A DNA stretch of 64,000 bases from Nymphaea colorata. Lineage: Eukaryota; Streptophyta; Magnoliopsida; Nymphaeales; Nymphaeaceae. The stretch is taken from contig NC_045142.1 of the NCBI RefSeq assembly GCF_008831285.2, forward strand, positions 17,239,354 to 17,303,353, in the 5' to 3' direction. Position numbers and translations under genes: made by a program. Below, in pieces: positions 12,667 to 23,385 of the stretch (positions within the stretch are counted from its first letter, which is position 1; each line of letters starts with the position of its first letter). The notes under the pieces were generated by a model, which had not been told where the DNA came from, did not search any database, and saw nothing but the letters and a program-made list of their open reading frames with translations.

Positions 12667-13039
12667 GTAACTATGGGTGGTGTGAAAAAAGCTAGATGCC
12701 AGTATCAATATTAGTTATAAGAATAGGAGGGATTACATCATCGATGAAAAGAAATAGCGTCCTGCTAATATGAGGCAAAATACTTTGAGTTTTGGCATTG
12801 GTGAAGTTTCAGGTCTTACAAAAGAATCAATGACTAAAGGAAGAATCTACCTTTTAACCGTATAATTGGTTTTAACCAAGTCGAACTACCTCATACTTTC
12901 TTCTAGCAAATGTAATTGCTAAAAATCTTCAAGAATGAGAAATAAAAAACAAGATCATCTTCATTACAATTGACAATGCTTCTTCCAATGATGTTCTTGT
13001 AAGAACATTGAAAGAAATTTAAGAGAAAAGTGGTGTAAA

Positions 13040-13338
13040 TTAAATATTAGGGAGAGGAATGAGAAAACACAGAATATACGTGGTCTGACATGTATGCCTA
13101 CGTCCACGAGAAGCAAGGGAGAGCTCGTATTGTATATTTTCTCTATATCGTTGTTTCACTCTACAATCACTATTTAACATGAGTGAATAGAACATTTACA
13201 AAGCAAGAAACCATGAAAAGAAAAATTAAGGGAAATTCATGGTGGGCAAATTTTAATATAGGTAATACTATCCAACTAATCATGGAAATACGATAAATAG
13301 TGTTGCCATAATGAGCCTCCTGTAGAACCGTTTCAACA
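13040..13338 (-). repeat. copia-1 3' LTR
   Basis: About nine bases in ten agree by eye with 18359-18656. On the element strand it begins TGTTGAAA and ends TTTA. Just inside it, at 13339-13360, is the purine tract (element strand 'cttgagggggag'). Confidence 0.9.
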
Positions 13339-15066
13339 CTCCCCCTCAAGTTGGGAGTGTACGTTAACGACTCCCAACCTGATCATAGTGCTTCTAAGTT
13401 TTTCTCTCGTAACTACTTTGGTGAAGATATCAGCATATTGCTCCTCACTTCTGACAAAAGGAGTGATGACTTCTTTGTTTTGAACCTTGTCGCATATAAA
13501 GTGACAATCAATTTCAGTATGCTCTATCCTTTCATGAAAGACTGAGTTTGCAGCTATATGTATTGCAGCTTGATTATCACAATACAACTTCGTAGGATGA
13601 GGTTATTCAAAGCCTATTTCCTTTAGTATCACTTTGAGCCAAATGAGTTCACATGTAGTGTTTGCCATTGCTTTATATTCAGCCTTGGTGCTGGATCTTG
13701 AAATCACTTTATGTTTTTTACTCTTCCATGAGACCAAATTGCCCCCAACCATAATACAAAACCCTGTAGTTGACTTTTATCTGATACACTTCTAGCCCAG
13801 TCTGCATATGAGAAAGCTTCCATATCGATATTTCCATTTCACTTCATCCAAATGCCATGTCCTAGAGCTTCTTTTAAGTACCTTAAAATTCTATCAATAG
13901 CAGAGAAATGAGCTCGTTGAGGGCATGCATATATTTGCTTACTTCACTAACTGCATAGGTAATGTCAGACCTTGTAACAGTCAAATATATCAATTTTCCA
14001 ACAATAGGTTCATACTGTTTTGCATCTTGTACTGGTTCTTCATGATCTATCTTGTCAAGTTTGTGATTTACCTCTATTGGTGTGACTGCTGGCTTCGCTC
14101 CAAGTTTCCCTATTTCCTTCAATAGATCAAGAGTATATTTCCATTGGGATAAATATAAACCTTTCTTGGAGTGACTTACTTCTATTCCTAGGAAGTATTT
14201 CAATCTTCCTAGATCTTTTATCTCCAACTTTTGATGGAGAATCATTTGGTCTTCTCAACTATATTCTTGGAATCGCCTGTGATGACAATATCATCCACAT
14301 AGACAAGAACCAAAAGAGTTTTATTTTGGTAATGATGAAGGAATAAAGAATTGTCTGAAACACTACGTTTGTACTCAAAATCGATCAAGGCATAACTGAG
14401 CTTTGAGTACCAAGCTAGCAAGGATTGTTTGAGTCCATAGGTAGACTTCTTCAATTTACAAACGAGATTTTTCTGGTTTTCGTATTGAGCCCTTGAGGAA
14501 TTTTCATGTAGACTTCTGTAAATCACCCTGAAGAAAAGTATTCTTTACGTCAATCTAAAATAAATCCAGCTCATGATTGCATGCAATAGATATAAGGGTA
14601 CGAAGAGTTGTCATCTTTGCCACTAGAGCAAATATTTTTGTATAATCAATCCCTTTTGTTTGAGAGAAGCTGCGAGCAACAAGACGAGCTTTATGTCTGT
14701 CAAGAGTTCCATCACTATGAAATTTTATTTTAAAAATGCATTTGCAACTAACAGGTTTTTTACCTGGAGGAAGAGGGACGAGTTCCCATGTGTCATTTTT
14801 TGTTAGAGCATCTAGTTCGTCTCTTATGGCGTTTTTCCAATAAGGATCTTGAACAACCTCTTCAAATGTCCCTGGTATGTGTCATTTTTTGTTAGAGCAT
14901 CTAGTTCGTCTCTTATGGCGTTTTTCCAATAAGGATCTTGAACAACCTCTTCAAATGTCCCTGGTTCAGAGGCTTTGTTTAACTGCATAAAAAAGGTTGT
15001 CCGAGTTTGAGAGAAAGCACCATAATCAACGCAGGCTTCTATAAGATATTTAACCATACTGCTCAT
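13339..15066 (-). pseudogene. copia-1 reverse transcriptase and RNase H, broken
   Basis: Reading minus: RT start (GTFEEVVQDPYWKNAIRDEL) near 14.9 kb, then VCKLKKSTYGLKQSLLAWYS and the catalytic LVYVDDIVITG at 14242-14526, then IKDLGRLKYFLGIEVSHSKK at 13883-14245, and RNase H with [12 protein letters not shown] and [13 protein letters not shown] at 13333-13587. The YVDD box is intact. Several frameshifts separate the pieces, one of them caused by an 89-bp tandem duplication. Confidence 0.9.
14788..14965 (-). repeat. 89-bp tandem duplication inside copia-1 RT
   Basis: 14788-14876 is repeated without visible change at 14877-14965, both beginning ATGTGTCATTTTTT and ending CCCTGGT. The unit is not a multiple of three, so it shifts the RT frame. 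The lack of differences suggests it is recent compared with the LTR divergence. Confidence 0.92.
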
Positions 15067-15139
15067 AGCAAAATCTTTGCATCATTCGGGCTCTTGGAGA
15101 AGTCTTTCTGAGTGCCAAAGAATGTTTTCTTGTTGTGTC

Positions 15140-16796
15140 TCAGTTGTAGTAACTTGCTGGGAATGATGTTGTCGAATCATTTTCGATTGCCGCAGGTGTT
15201 TTCTGGTTGTGTTTCAGTTGCAGTGATTTGTCGTGAGGCACTATCAACTCTTTCAATGATAGGAGTGGTATCTTCATTATTTTGGACTTAAATAGAAACT
15301 TTACCATTCTCAACGTCAGCCATAGAAAAAACATTAGGAAGAGGGAGATACTGAAATTTTGAGTTTATTTTCTCCCTTTGAGAACAAACTTGAGTTTCCC
15401 TCTGAGGAGGATTTTCAAAATATGCTTGCAACTCATCAAATCTAACATCGCAAGATATATACATTTTTCTTGAAACCACATCAAGGCATCTATACCTTTC
15501 TTGGTAGGGGAATATCCGAGAAACACACATTTTATGGCACGAGGCTGTAACTTGTTTCGATGATTGGGAGATTTTCAAACATAAACAATGCATCCAAACT
15601 TTCTAAGATGTTCAATAGTGTGTTTCGTTCCTTTAAGAACTTCAATGGGGGATCCATTTTCAAGATAGCATCTTGGTTGTCTATTTATAATATAGTTGGA
15701 TGCTGAAATTGCTTCACTCCAAAAACGTTCTGGAACATTGTTTTGGAAAAGCAATGCACGAGTCACTTCAAGTAAATGCCTATTTATTCTTTCAAAAACT
15801 CCATGCTGTTGAGATGTTTCTCTACATGTAGTCTGGTGGTGTATACCGACCTTGTTGACAAATTATGTAAGGTTTTAATTTTTGTCCCAAACTGAGTGGC
15901 TACCATGTTGTAAAATATTTGAAATTTAGAAAACACCTCGTCCTTGGTTTTTAAGAAATATATCCAATGCACACGAGAATAATCATCAATGAAAGATAAG
16001 TAGTACTTAAAACCATTATATAAATCAAGAGGGGCCGGTCCCCAAATGTCTGAGTGAACAATCTCAAAAACTGACTTAGTAGTATTTTCAGAGGAAGAAA
16101 ATGGTGGTCGGGTAAACTTGGAATACTGACAAACCTCACAAGTATTGAAATAAAAAAATATTTCAGGCTTCAAGGAATTTAAAACATAATTTGATGGATG
16201 CCCCAACCTCAAATGCCATTTTTCTCCTTCAGTCTTGTTTATAGTGGTAGCAAGTGCTTTATTTCTGCAATTTAAGTATTAGAGACCGTAAAATTTGTCC
16301 CCTTCACCAATCGTCTTCCCGATGATCCGATCCTGAAACACAACCTTTGAGGGCGAGAAAGTCACATTACAGTTATAAGACTTGGTTATCTTATTGATGA
16401 ACATGAGATTGGAAGCCAAATTAGGCATATATAAAACATCAATAGGGACCTTCTTCTCAAAAAATTTTGTAACTCCCTTTTCTGTGACGGTAACCTTGCC
16501 CCCATTAGCTATAGTAACAGGTTTTATATAAAAACACCTTCAATGTCGGATAAATTTTTTTTGGAACCAGCCATATTGTCTGATGCACCATAATCTATTA
16601 TCCAAATATTCTCGTCTAAACAAGACAAAAAACTGCATGTAACTGCATCGTTGGCGCTTTCGTTAGTGGCCAGGGTAGCTGAATTTTCTTTGACAAAATT
16701 CTGTTGAAATTGGATCAGCTTTTCCATGGTCACCTGAGTATCTTTCTGGTCATCATGAAAAACATGAGCAGCCTTGTGTCGTCCTTCATCATTCAA
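15140..16796 (-). pseudogene. copia-1 protease and integrase, broken
   Basis: Protease is marked by CLDENIWIIDYGASDNM (16524-16796), where the usual DSGAS is DYGAS. The pre-integrase zinc-binding part RLGHPSNYVLNSL...CEVCQYSKF and the integrase core (FEIVHSDIWGPAPL, YYLSFIDDYSRVHWIYFLKT) are at 15784-16212. The segment FWSEAISASNYIINRQP and the C-terminal piece follow at 15288-15766. Confidence 0.88.
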
Positions 16797-17580
16797 TTTT
16801 TTGTTTAGCTTCCAACATTTCTCTCTGGTGTGATTTTCTTTTGCAATAGGTACAACATAATTTCTTCTTTCCTTTGGAATTTAAAAAACTAGAACCAGAA
16901 GACATACTCACATCCTTTTGTTTGGAGACCGCTGCTTGGGAGTCCTCCTCAGTTCGGCTGAAAGGATTCATGATTTGACACTGGGTTTCCTCACACATAA
17001 TGATGGAGCAGACGATGTTGAGTTTGGGAACTTCCGGTGACATGAGAACTTGACTGCACAACGATTCATATTCGGGTTTCAGTCCAGCCAACATCTGAAA
17101 TTTTTTTTCTTCCTCTCGATTTTTCTGGAGAGTAACAACGTCAATCGCTATAGGGGTATAGGATTTCCATTCATCCCATAAGGCGTGAAGTTGTCCAAGA
17201 TATTCTGTGAAGGTCATATCTCCTTGTTTGAGCTTGCTGATTTCTTGTGCTAATTGAAAACGTTGAGCGACATTGTATTGGTGGCTATAGAGATCATGAG
17301 CTGCCTCCCACACATCTTTGGCAGTTTCAAGAAAAAAAAATACATGAGCAATTTTTTTCTCCATGGAATTCAAGAGCCACGACATGACAGTGTGGTCGTT
17401 TGATTCCCATTCAGCAAATTTTGGATGATTCTCAATAGGCTTTGGTTTGCTGCCAGTGACGTGACCGAGTCTAGACTTTTTGCTTAAGAAAAGTTTTGTA
17501 GATTTTGCACAGGTAATATAATTGAACCCATTTAAGGAATCAGTGTTGATTTTGAGTGTAGGATTGACGCAGTCCTGCAA
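16789..17580 (-). pseudogene. copia-1 gag
   Basis: A single open stretch of 263 codons with the retrotransposon gag pattern (MSWLLNSMEKKIAHVF, AKDVWEAAHDLYS, FTEYLGQLHALWDEWKSY). The zinc knuckle CTYCKRKSHQREM has lost its last Cys. Gag normally packages the element RNA in a virus-like particle. Confidence 0.88.
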
Positions 17581-18358
17581 CTGTTGCTGAGGTCAATCCC
17601 CTGCTCCTTGTGACTGAGATCTAACTGCCATGATAACCTGATGAGAGAAACCTTCACTATCGCACAAACCTGAAATCAGATGGAAGGGACAGAACTTCCT
17701 GAATTTGCAGCCTTGCATCTCGCAGAAGCCTTCTGGCAATACTTAGGATATAGTGACACTAAAAAATTCATAGAAAATCACCCAAACCTCTGTTTGCCCT
17801 GAAATTTGGACTAAAGATTGACAAGATGAAAGGGAAGAGACACCCCAAAAAATCAACCCCAAAGGAGCCTCCACAAATAAATGCACCCCGTCTGAATATT
17901 GCTGAAAATGACAGTCTCTGTTCACAGTAGAACAGAGTACTCCGGTAGGATTCACGATAAAAAAATTCGTAAAAAATCACCCAGACTTCTGTTTGCCCTA
18001 AAATTTGGACTGAAGGTCATCAAGATGAAGGGAAAGGGACGCAATAAAAATCAGCCCCAACGGAGCCTCCATGAAGAAATGCACCCCATTTGAATATTGC
18101 TAGAAATTGCAGTCTCTGTTTACAATAGAACATAGTACTCCAGCGGCGTTCACGATTCTCCTTCGCCAGAAATTGGGGCTTTCCCCAAAATCGATCATAG
18201 AGATATACTCTGATTTCTGCTGAGCCTCCCGCAATGAAGTAAATGCAGTTTTGCTGGCGACACCTCCGATCAACGTTGTCTAAAGAAAATAGCAAATGCT
18301 GTTAAGCAGTGGACGACATGGAATACTCCGTTTCAATAGGAACCTGGCTCTGATACTA
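17581..18358 (-). other. copia-1 untranslated leader with two ~199-bp tandem repeats and primer site
   Basis: Units at about 17761-17959 and 17960-18155 share 'aatcaccca', 'ctgtttgccct', 'aaatttggact' and 'gcctccatgaa/gcctccacaaa'. Next to the 5' LTR the minus strand reads TATCAGAGCC (18345-18357), the usual tRNA-iMet primer site. Confidence 0.78.
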
Positions 18359-18656
18359 TAAAGATTAGGGAGATGAATGAGAAAACACAGAATATACGTG
18401 GTTCGTCATGTATGCCTATGTCCATGAGAAGCAAGGGAGAGCTCGTATTGTATATTTTCTCTATATCGTTGTTTCACTCTATAATCACTATTTAACGTGA
18501 GTGAATCCAACAGTTACAAAGCAAGAAATCATAGAAAGAAAAGTTAATGGCAATCCATGGTGGGCAACTTTTAATATAGATAACACTATCCAACTAATCA
18601 TGGAAATACCATGAATAGTGTTGCCTTAACCAGCCTCCTGTAGAACCATTTCAACA
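18359..18656 (-). repeat. copia-1 5' LTR
   Basis: Pairs with 13040-13338. It ends on the plus strand in TTTCAACA and is followed by the TAAAT target duplication. Confidence 0.9.
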
Positions 18657-19960
18657 TAAATTTATACGAAGGCGGTAAATATTTTCATGTTCGTTGTTGT
18701 GCTATTCTAAATCTGACAGTGCAAGATGATTTGTCTGCTATCAGAGATAAACTTGGTAAAATTAAAGAGGTAGTCAAATATAGAAAATGGTCCCCATCAA
18801 GGCTTCACAACTTTCAAGTTATAGTAGATGAATTTGAAATTCGTGGTCAAAAGAAATTGGTGCAAGATGTTGCAGCTCGATGAAATTCTAGTTATTTGAT
18901 GTTGGAGGTTGCACTTATATACAAGCATGTTTTTGATAGATATGATATGAAAGATGCTAGTTTTACTTGGTTGCTGGATGCAAATGAATGGGAGAGAGTA
19001 AAAAAAAAAAAATTTTCTTGAAGCATTTTATAATGTTTTTGTACTTTTTTCATGGTCCAAGTATCCTACAACAAATTTTTCTTAAAAATTTGAAGAGTTC
19101 AAGAACTATTACAAGTAGAAGTTGTAAATGAGTATAGCTTTATGAAGAGAATGACAACTAAAATGAAAGAAAAGTTTGATAAGTATTGGACCTTTTGCAA
19201 TATATTGATGGCTATTGCTTCCATATTAAATCCAAGAATAAAGTTAAGTTTAACAAACTTTGTCTTTTCAAAAACTTTTAGTCAAATAGAAGAAATTGAA
19301 GATCATATGACATTAGTAAGAAATATAATGCAAGATCTTCATAACAACTACGTTGCAAAAATTGAAGGTTTCAATTAAAATATTGAATGTGATGCTATTA
19401 CTTTTATAAGAGGGAGGGACTCATCATGTAGCAACTCCAATAGATATAGTGTAAGATTTTTTAGCTTTTTAAGTAAAACAGATAATGTTTCTTTCCAAAC
19501 TCCCAAGTCCGATATATATTTAGAAGATGGATAACTCAAATGTGATGCTACCACTCATGATTTGTTTGATATATTGATATGTAGAACGATAAAGAATTGA
19601 AATACCCCAATTTATCACATATGGCACGAGATATATTTTGTATTCCTATTACTACAGTTATCTTTGAATCCACTTTTAGTACTGAAGGTATAATTGTGGA
19701 TTAATGTAGGAGTTCATTGAGTCCAAAGATAGTAGAAGAATTAGTTTGTGAAGGTGATTAGATAAGATAATATGGCAACCCTATGAATCTTGTGCTGGTA
19801 TTGCTAAAAGAAAGTACTCAAATGTATGTATATCAAAGTTTATCATGTTTATTTGTGCTTGTATGTTATAGAAGTTGTTTATTGATCAATTATTGTTGGT
19901 TCTTTTGTAGGGTAATACTGAAGATGAGATAGGATGACATGATTCAACATCAATTCAAAC

Positions 19961-21480
19961 ATATTATGTAGTAACAACTAACAAAAATATCAGGTATTAT
20001 TCTAAGTTTAGTAGTTGTTTTGTTATTAGATGTTTGATTTTACCTCGACGACAACATCATAAGCTGAATGTCTTTGGAACACAGTCAATAATGATTTTTT
20101 ATTACGCTAACATTTTTATGTTTTGTTAAGTTTTATTGTAGAGACTCAGAAGGAAATTTGCAAGAGTGCTTTTTATTGACAGATATCAATCTTATCTATC
20201 AACATGAAGTGAAGGGACTGCTTTTTATTTCTTTTTCCTACAATTTTTCTGTACACAACTATTAAAGGCTCAGTTATTGACTTATTAATGTGAAACAATT
20301 TTATGTACATCCATCTCATACTTTTTAGTTATCAGCATTTTTATTAAAATATCTCAATCTCGGATTGCCCTTCATATCGCTACATGTAGTTATAGCTGCC
20401 TAGATGCTGAGTTGATTGTTCATGTGGACAAAAAATACCAATTTCAGATGATTGGTACTTTCTGGTCTTGGGCTCAATGGCACGATGAGATATGCACTTC
20501 CAAACTTCCGCTCCTTGAGAACATTGTGAGTATCTTTACCATGGATTTTATTCAACCTTGCTTTTGATGGGATATATCTTGTAGTACTGCATTCTTTTAA
20601 ATAATATGGCCACACATGGAAAACATGGTCTTTGCTTCTCCAAGATGGTCATGTGATACACTTATATACTGGACCAGTTTTGTGGTGCCTGAGGTTGCAA
20701 ATGAATGAGCAATTTTTTCTTTGTACTGATAATCACGTTTGCTTGTTTGTGTAATCAATCTTTGTACTGATAATCACGTTTTCTTGTTTATGTAATCAAT
20801 CACCAAGCATTGGCGTGCCCGTTGAATCTTTTGACCCACAATCACAAGAAAAGTATAAAGAAGGAATCATGTTGGACAATTTCAAACATCACTGCTGGGA
20901 ATAAGGAACAAATTCAAGCATATGTGATTTCTGGTTCAGGTGGATTAGTGAAGAATCAAGGCTAAACAGGGAATTAAGACTTTCGTTGAACTTGCTTTTT
21001 ATAATTTTGGATGTATATTAGGAATGGTTATTCTTTTTCTTTGTCAAACTTTCTTTCTTTTTTGTAAAATTATATGTATGTACGTATGTATTGTATGTAT
21101 ACGTGACAAGGAAATTGGAGTTGCGATAAAGATTTCCTAAATGCTTGAGCTTTTGAATAATTGTTATTGGGGTGATTGGGCAGTTGCCAGTTCGTCAACT
21201 TTGGTATTTTCCTCGCTATTTTGTTTTGGAAATTGATTTTGCTTTGAGAATATCAATTGCGGAAGCTTATACTGCGTGTTTTTTTGGGTTGCCAGCTGTT
21301 ATTGATGGTGATATCATTCGTCCACTTGTACATTTCTTATAGTGAAAGACAAAGTTTATCTTAGAGCTTGATGAGGACATAAGGAGATTGAAGGGCAGGC
21401 CTTGAGAATTCTTGAAGGCTGATCCCAGCAGAATTGCAAGATGAATGATATAAAGCCTAACTATTATATTGATTGACATG
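19961..21480 (+). other. Mostly unrecognised; scattered exon-like fragments
   Basis: Contains the candidate exon at 20396-20525 and two other open fragments: [15 protein letters not shown] near 20835-20880, and GLPAVIDGDIIRPLVHF at about 21285-21338 followed, after stops, by LELDEDIRRLKGRP. A 41-bp tandem duplication ('tttgtactgataatcacgtt') lies at about 20717-20800. These could be the worn remains of one plus-strand gene, but I do not recognise it. Confidence 0.35.
20396..20525 (+). other. Candidate orphan exon with consensus splice sites
   Basis: An AG acceptor at 20394-20395 and a strong donor ATT|GTGAGT at 20525/20526 bound an open frame reading LDAELIVHVDKKYQFQMIGT and FWSWAQWHDEICTSKLPLLE. 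The other two frames are closed near the start. No family was recognised. Confidence 0.35.
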
Positions 21481-21489
21481 TATCATTGG

Positions 21490-21690
21490 AGTAAGAAGGC
21501 AGACCCACCCCAAAGCCCGGCTCAGCCCGCCTCAAAGCCTGGCCCAGCCCGCTTGGCCCGTTTCGAAACGGCCAGACCATTTCTAATTTTGGGCTTTGAT
21601 TTTTACATTTTTATCGGCCCGGCCCGGCCCGATGCCCGGCCCGGCCCAGCCCGATGCCCGATGCCCGGCCTTACCGAGCCGAGCCTAAGT
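21490..21690. repeat. GGCCCGGCCC-rich hAT-MITE-like repeat
   Basis: Two clusters of 'cggcccggcccgatgcccgg' and 'agcccgcttggcccg' flank a short AT-rich middle, the same composition as the MITE at 12421-12666. Exact termini and target duplication are not visible. Confidence 0.55.
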
Positions 21691-21811
21691 ATAAGGTACA
21701 GAAAACCTGCTCTTTATGATAACACTTAAAACAAATTGCTGCTTTAACCTGGCCATTTACTGTTTACCAATGACAGAAATCACCGGTGTACATTCTATGT
21801 TGTCATTGCCA

Positions 21812-22075
21812 TGGCCCCGACACCTAAAACCCAAGCCCGAACCCAGTCCGATTAAATTAAAAAACATATATTTTTAATATACAAAAATATATAAATATAA
21901 TTAATTGTAATAAAATTATATATAAAAATCAGTAAAATATGTATTAAAAAAATTTTATCGAGCCACCCGGATAACTTATTGGGCTGGCCTCATTCCTTTT
22001 TTTGTTGGGCTGGAGCCCAAGCCGAGTCCGGCCGTGTACCTGTTGAATACCCGACCCGATGCCTAGCCTTAGCTG
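21812..22075. repeat. Second GC-ended, AT-cored hAT-MITE-like repeat
   Basis: Begins 'ggccccgacacctaaaaccc', passes through an AT-rich core (21865-21960) and ends 'gacccgatgcctagcctta', which is close to the terminal pattern of the 12.4-kb MITE. No clear target duplication. Confidence 0.5.
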
Positions 22076-22077
22076 TA

Positions 22078-22245
22078 ACTAGTGTGGGTAATTGCCCACA
22101 CAAGCCTACAAAATTTACTTTATTTACGTGTAGAAATTTCATTAATTTTTTATTCTATTTTTCATATGTGAGTGCCCTTTAAAATTTGAAATTTAAATTT
22201 AGAGTGCCCTTTTACTATAAAAATTCTGACTCTGCCGCTGCTTCC
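22078..22245 (+). repeat. Dispersed repeat, GTGTGGGTAATTGCCCACAC core
   Basis: Core at 22083-22103, AT-rich body, ending 'ctgactctgccgctgc'. Same family as 1.1 kb and 7.3 kb. Confidence 0.55.
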
Positions 22246-23385
22246 TTCTCTATACAATTCCCATAAAACTTCTTCTATGCATTTACTTTTCAATATAAAC
22301 CTGTTTGCTTATATAACATGATTACTTTTCAATGTAAACCTGTTTGCTTATATAACATGACATTTCTTTTTAATTTTCACTTTGTACGCATATTTTTGTT
22401 TATTCTTTGGATGTATACAGCCCTCAGAAACCACACTTGAGTTGAAGACTTTGCCACTAGTATGGTGGGGTAGAACTTTGCAACATGGAGTGTACCTTTC
22501 TTAGGGGCATATTTTTTCATTTTCTTTTTAGAAAATAAGCATATTTTACATAACTTTTCCCATTCAACTCATGAATTGTGAAGTGGGACGGTCAAGTGAA
22601 TTAGAAGCCTGGTCAATTAAATTCAATTTCCAGTTTTTAAATCTTCTCTGATTCTTCATTTGGATCCATGTTTCCCTTCCCCGCTTCTTCTTAAAGAGAT
22701 TGTTCAATTATTCGGCCGTCCAGTCCAGCTATGAATTCTTGTGTGAGTTCTCGCCTTTTTCTATTCCAATTTTTTGGTTATCTTCCGAAACCCCTCATCA
22801 ATTTAAAGGACTGTTATTTTAACAGTGAGGAGAAAAAGCAGGTGACCGGCAATATCAGACTAGTGTCAAGATGTAAAAACTATTAAAATTGAGCCTGTTC
22901 CCATTATTTTTGCTATTATTGAGACCGTACGTAGAAATTTTGTTGCCTTCTCTTTTCAGTGATAATATACTATTTTTTAGATTTTAAATATAGCATTTTA
23001 AAAGTGGCCCGATTATCTGATTCGCATCAACTGGTACTGGAGGACGACGCGTCTTAATTCGGCTTCTAGCGACAAAGTGCGTTTTACCGAATCCAGACGA
23101 TCCAATTAACCGTAACTGAATCTGGTAACTAGATCCAATAGATAAGAACAAACGAAGTTTACATGTGTAAATTGTAGTTAGACTGAGGTGAATCGAATTT
23201 GAAGATGAATTAAATCCAAATTACCAAAATTGAAGTCCATGCATAAATATAATCAGGCTCTAGTTTAATCATGATCTGAAAGTGAAAAATATATATTAGA
23301 TTGGTTTCGGATCAAATATCCATTTGAAGTCGACCCAGATATATGTGCCCGCACTTCAACAAGAAGATGCATGCTCTTGTAATAG
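22246..23385. other. No gene recognised
   Basis: AT-rich. A direct duplication 'acttttcaat(a/g)taaacctgtttgcttatataacatga' occurs at about 22286-22320 and 22325-22362. Otherwise featureless to the eye. Confidence 0.55.

Larger units (their letters stand above)
13040..18656 (-). mobile_element. Ty1/copia LTR retrotransposon (copia-1), inserted in the hAT gene
   Basis: LTRs lie at 13040-13338 and 18359-18656, with a TAAAT target duplication at 13035-13039 and 18657-18661. Internal order on the minus strand is leader, gag, protease, integrase, reverse transcriptase, RNase H, which is copia order. The primer site matches initiator tRNA-Met. All coding parts carry frameshifts and the LTRs have visibly diverged, so the element is old and inactive on its own. 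Confidence 0.93.
12140..19960 (+). pseudogene. hAT-family transposase gene (BED/RICESLEEPER type), decayed and split
   Basis: Plus-strand fragments in order: a BED zinc-finger start (FIWNDFEEV, resuming after an inserted element as TMGGVKKARCQYQ) near 12390-12710; ITIDNASSNDVLVRTLKEI at about 12960-13020; after a 5.6-kb copia insertion, YFHVRCCAHILNLTVQDDL and further hAT core at 18670-19010; an intact stretch KMKEKFDKYWTFCNILMAIA at 19142-19378; and the C-terminal dimerisation region (frames of YPNLSHMARDIL-type, 'TEGIIVD' near 19680) at 19540-19790. hAT transposases excise DNA transposons and leave 8-bp target duplications. Many stops and frameshifts make this copy inactive. Element termini were not located. 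Confidence 0.8.
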
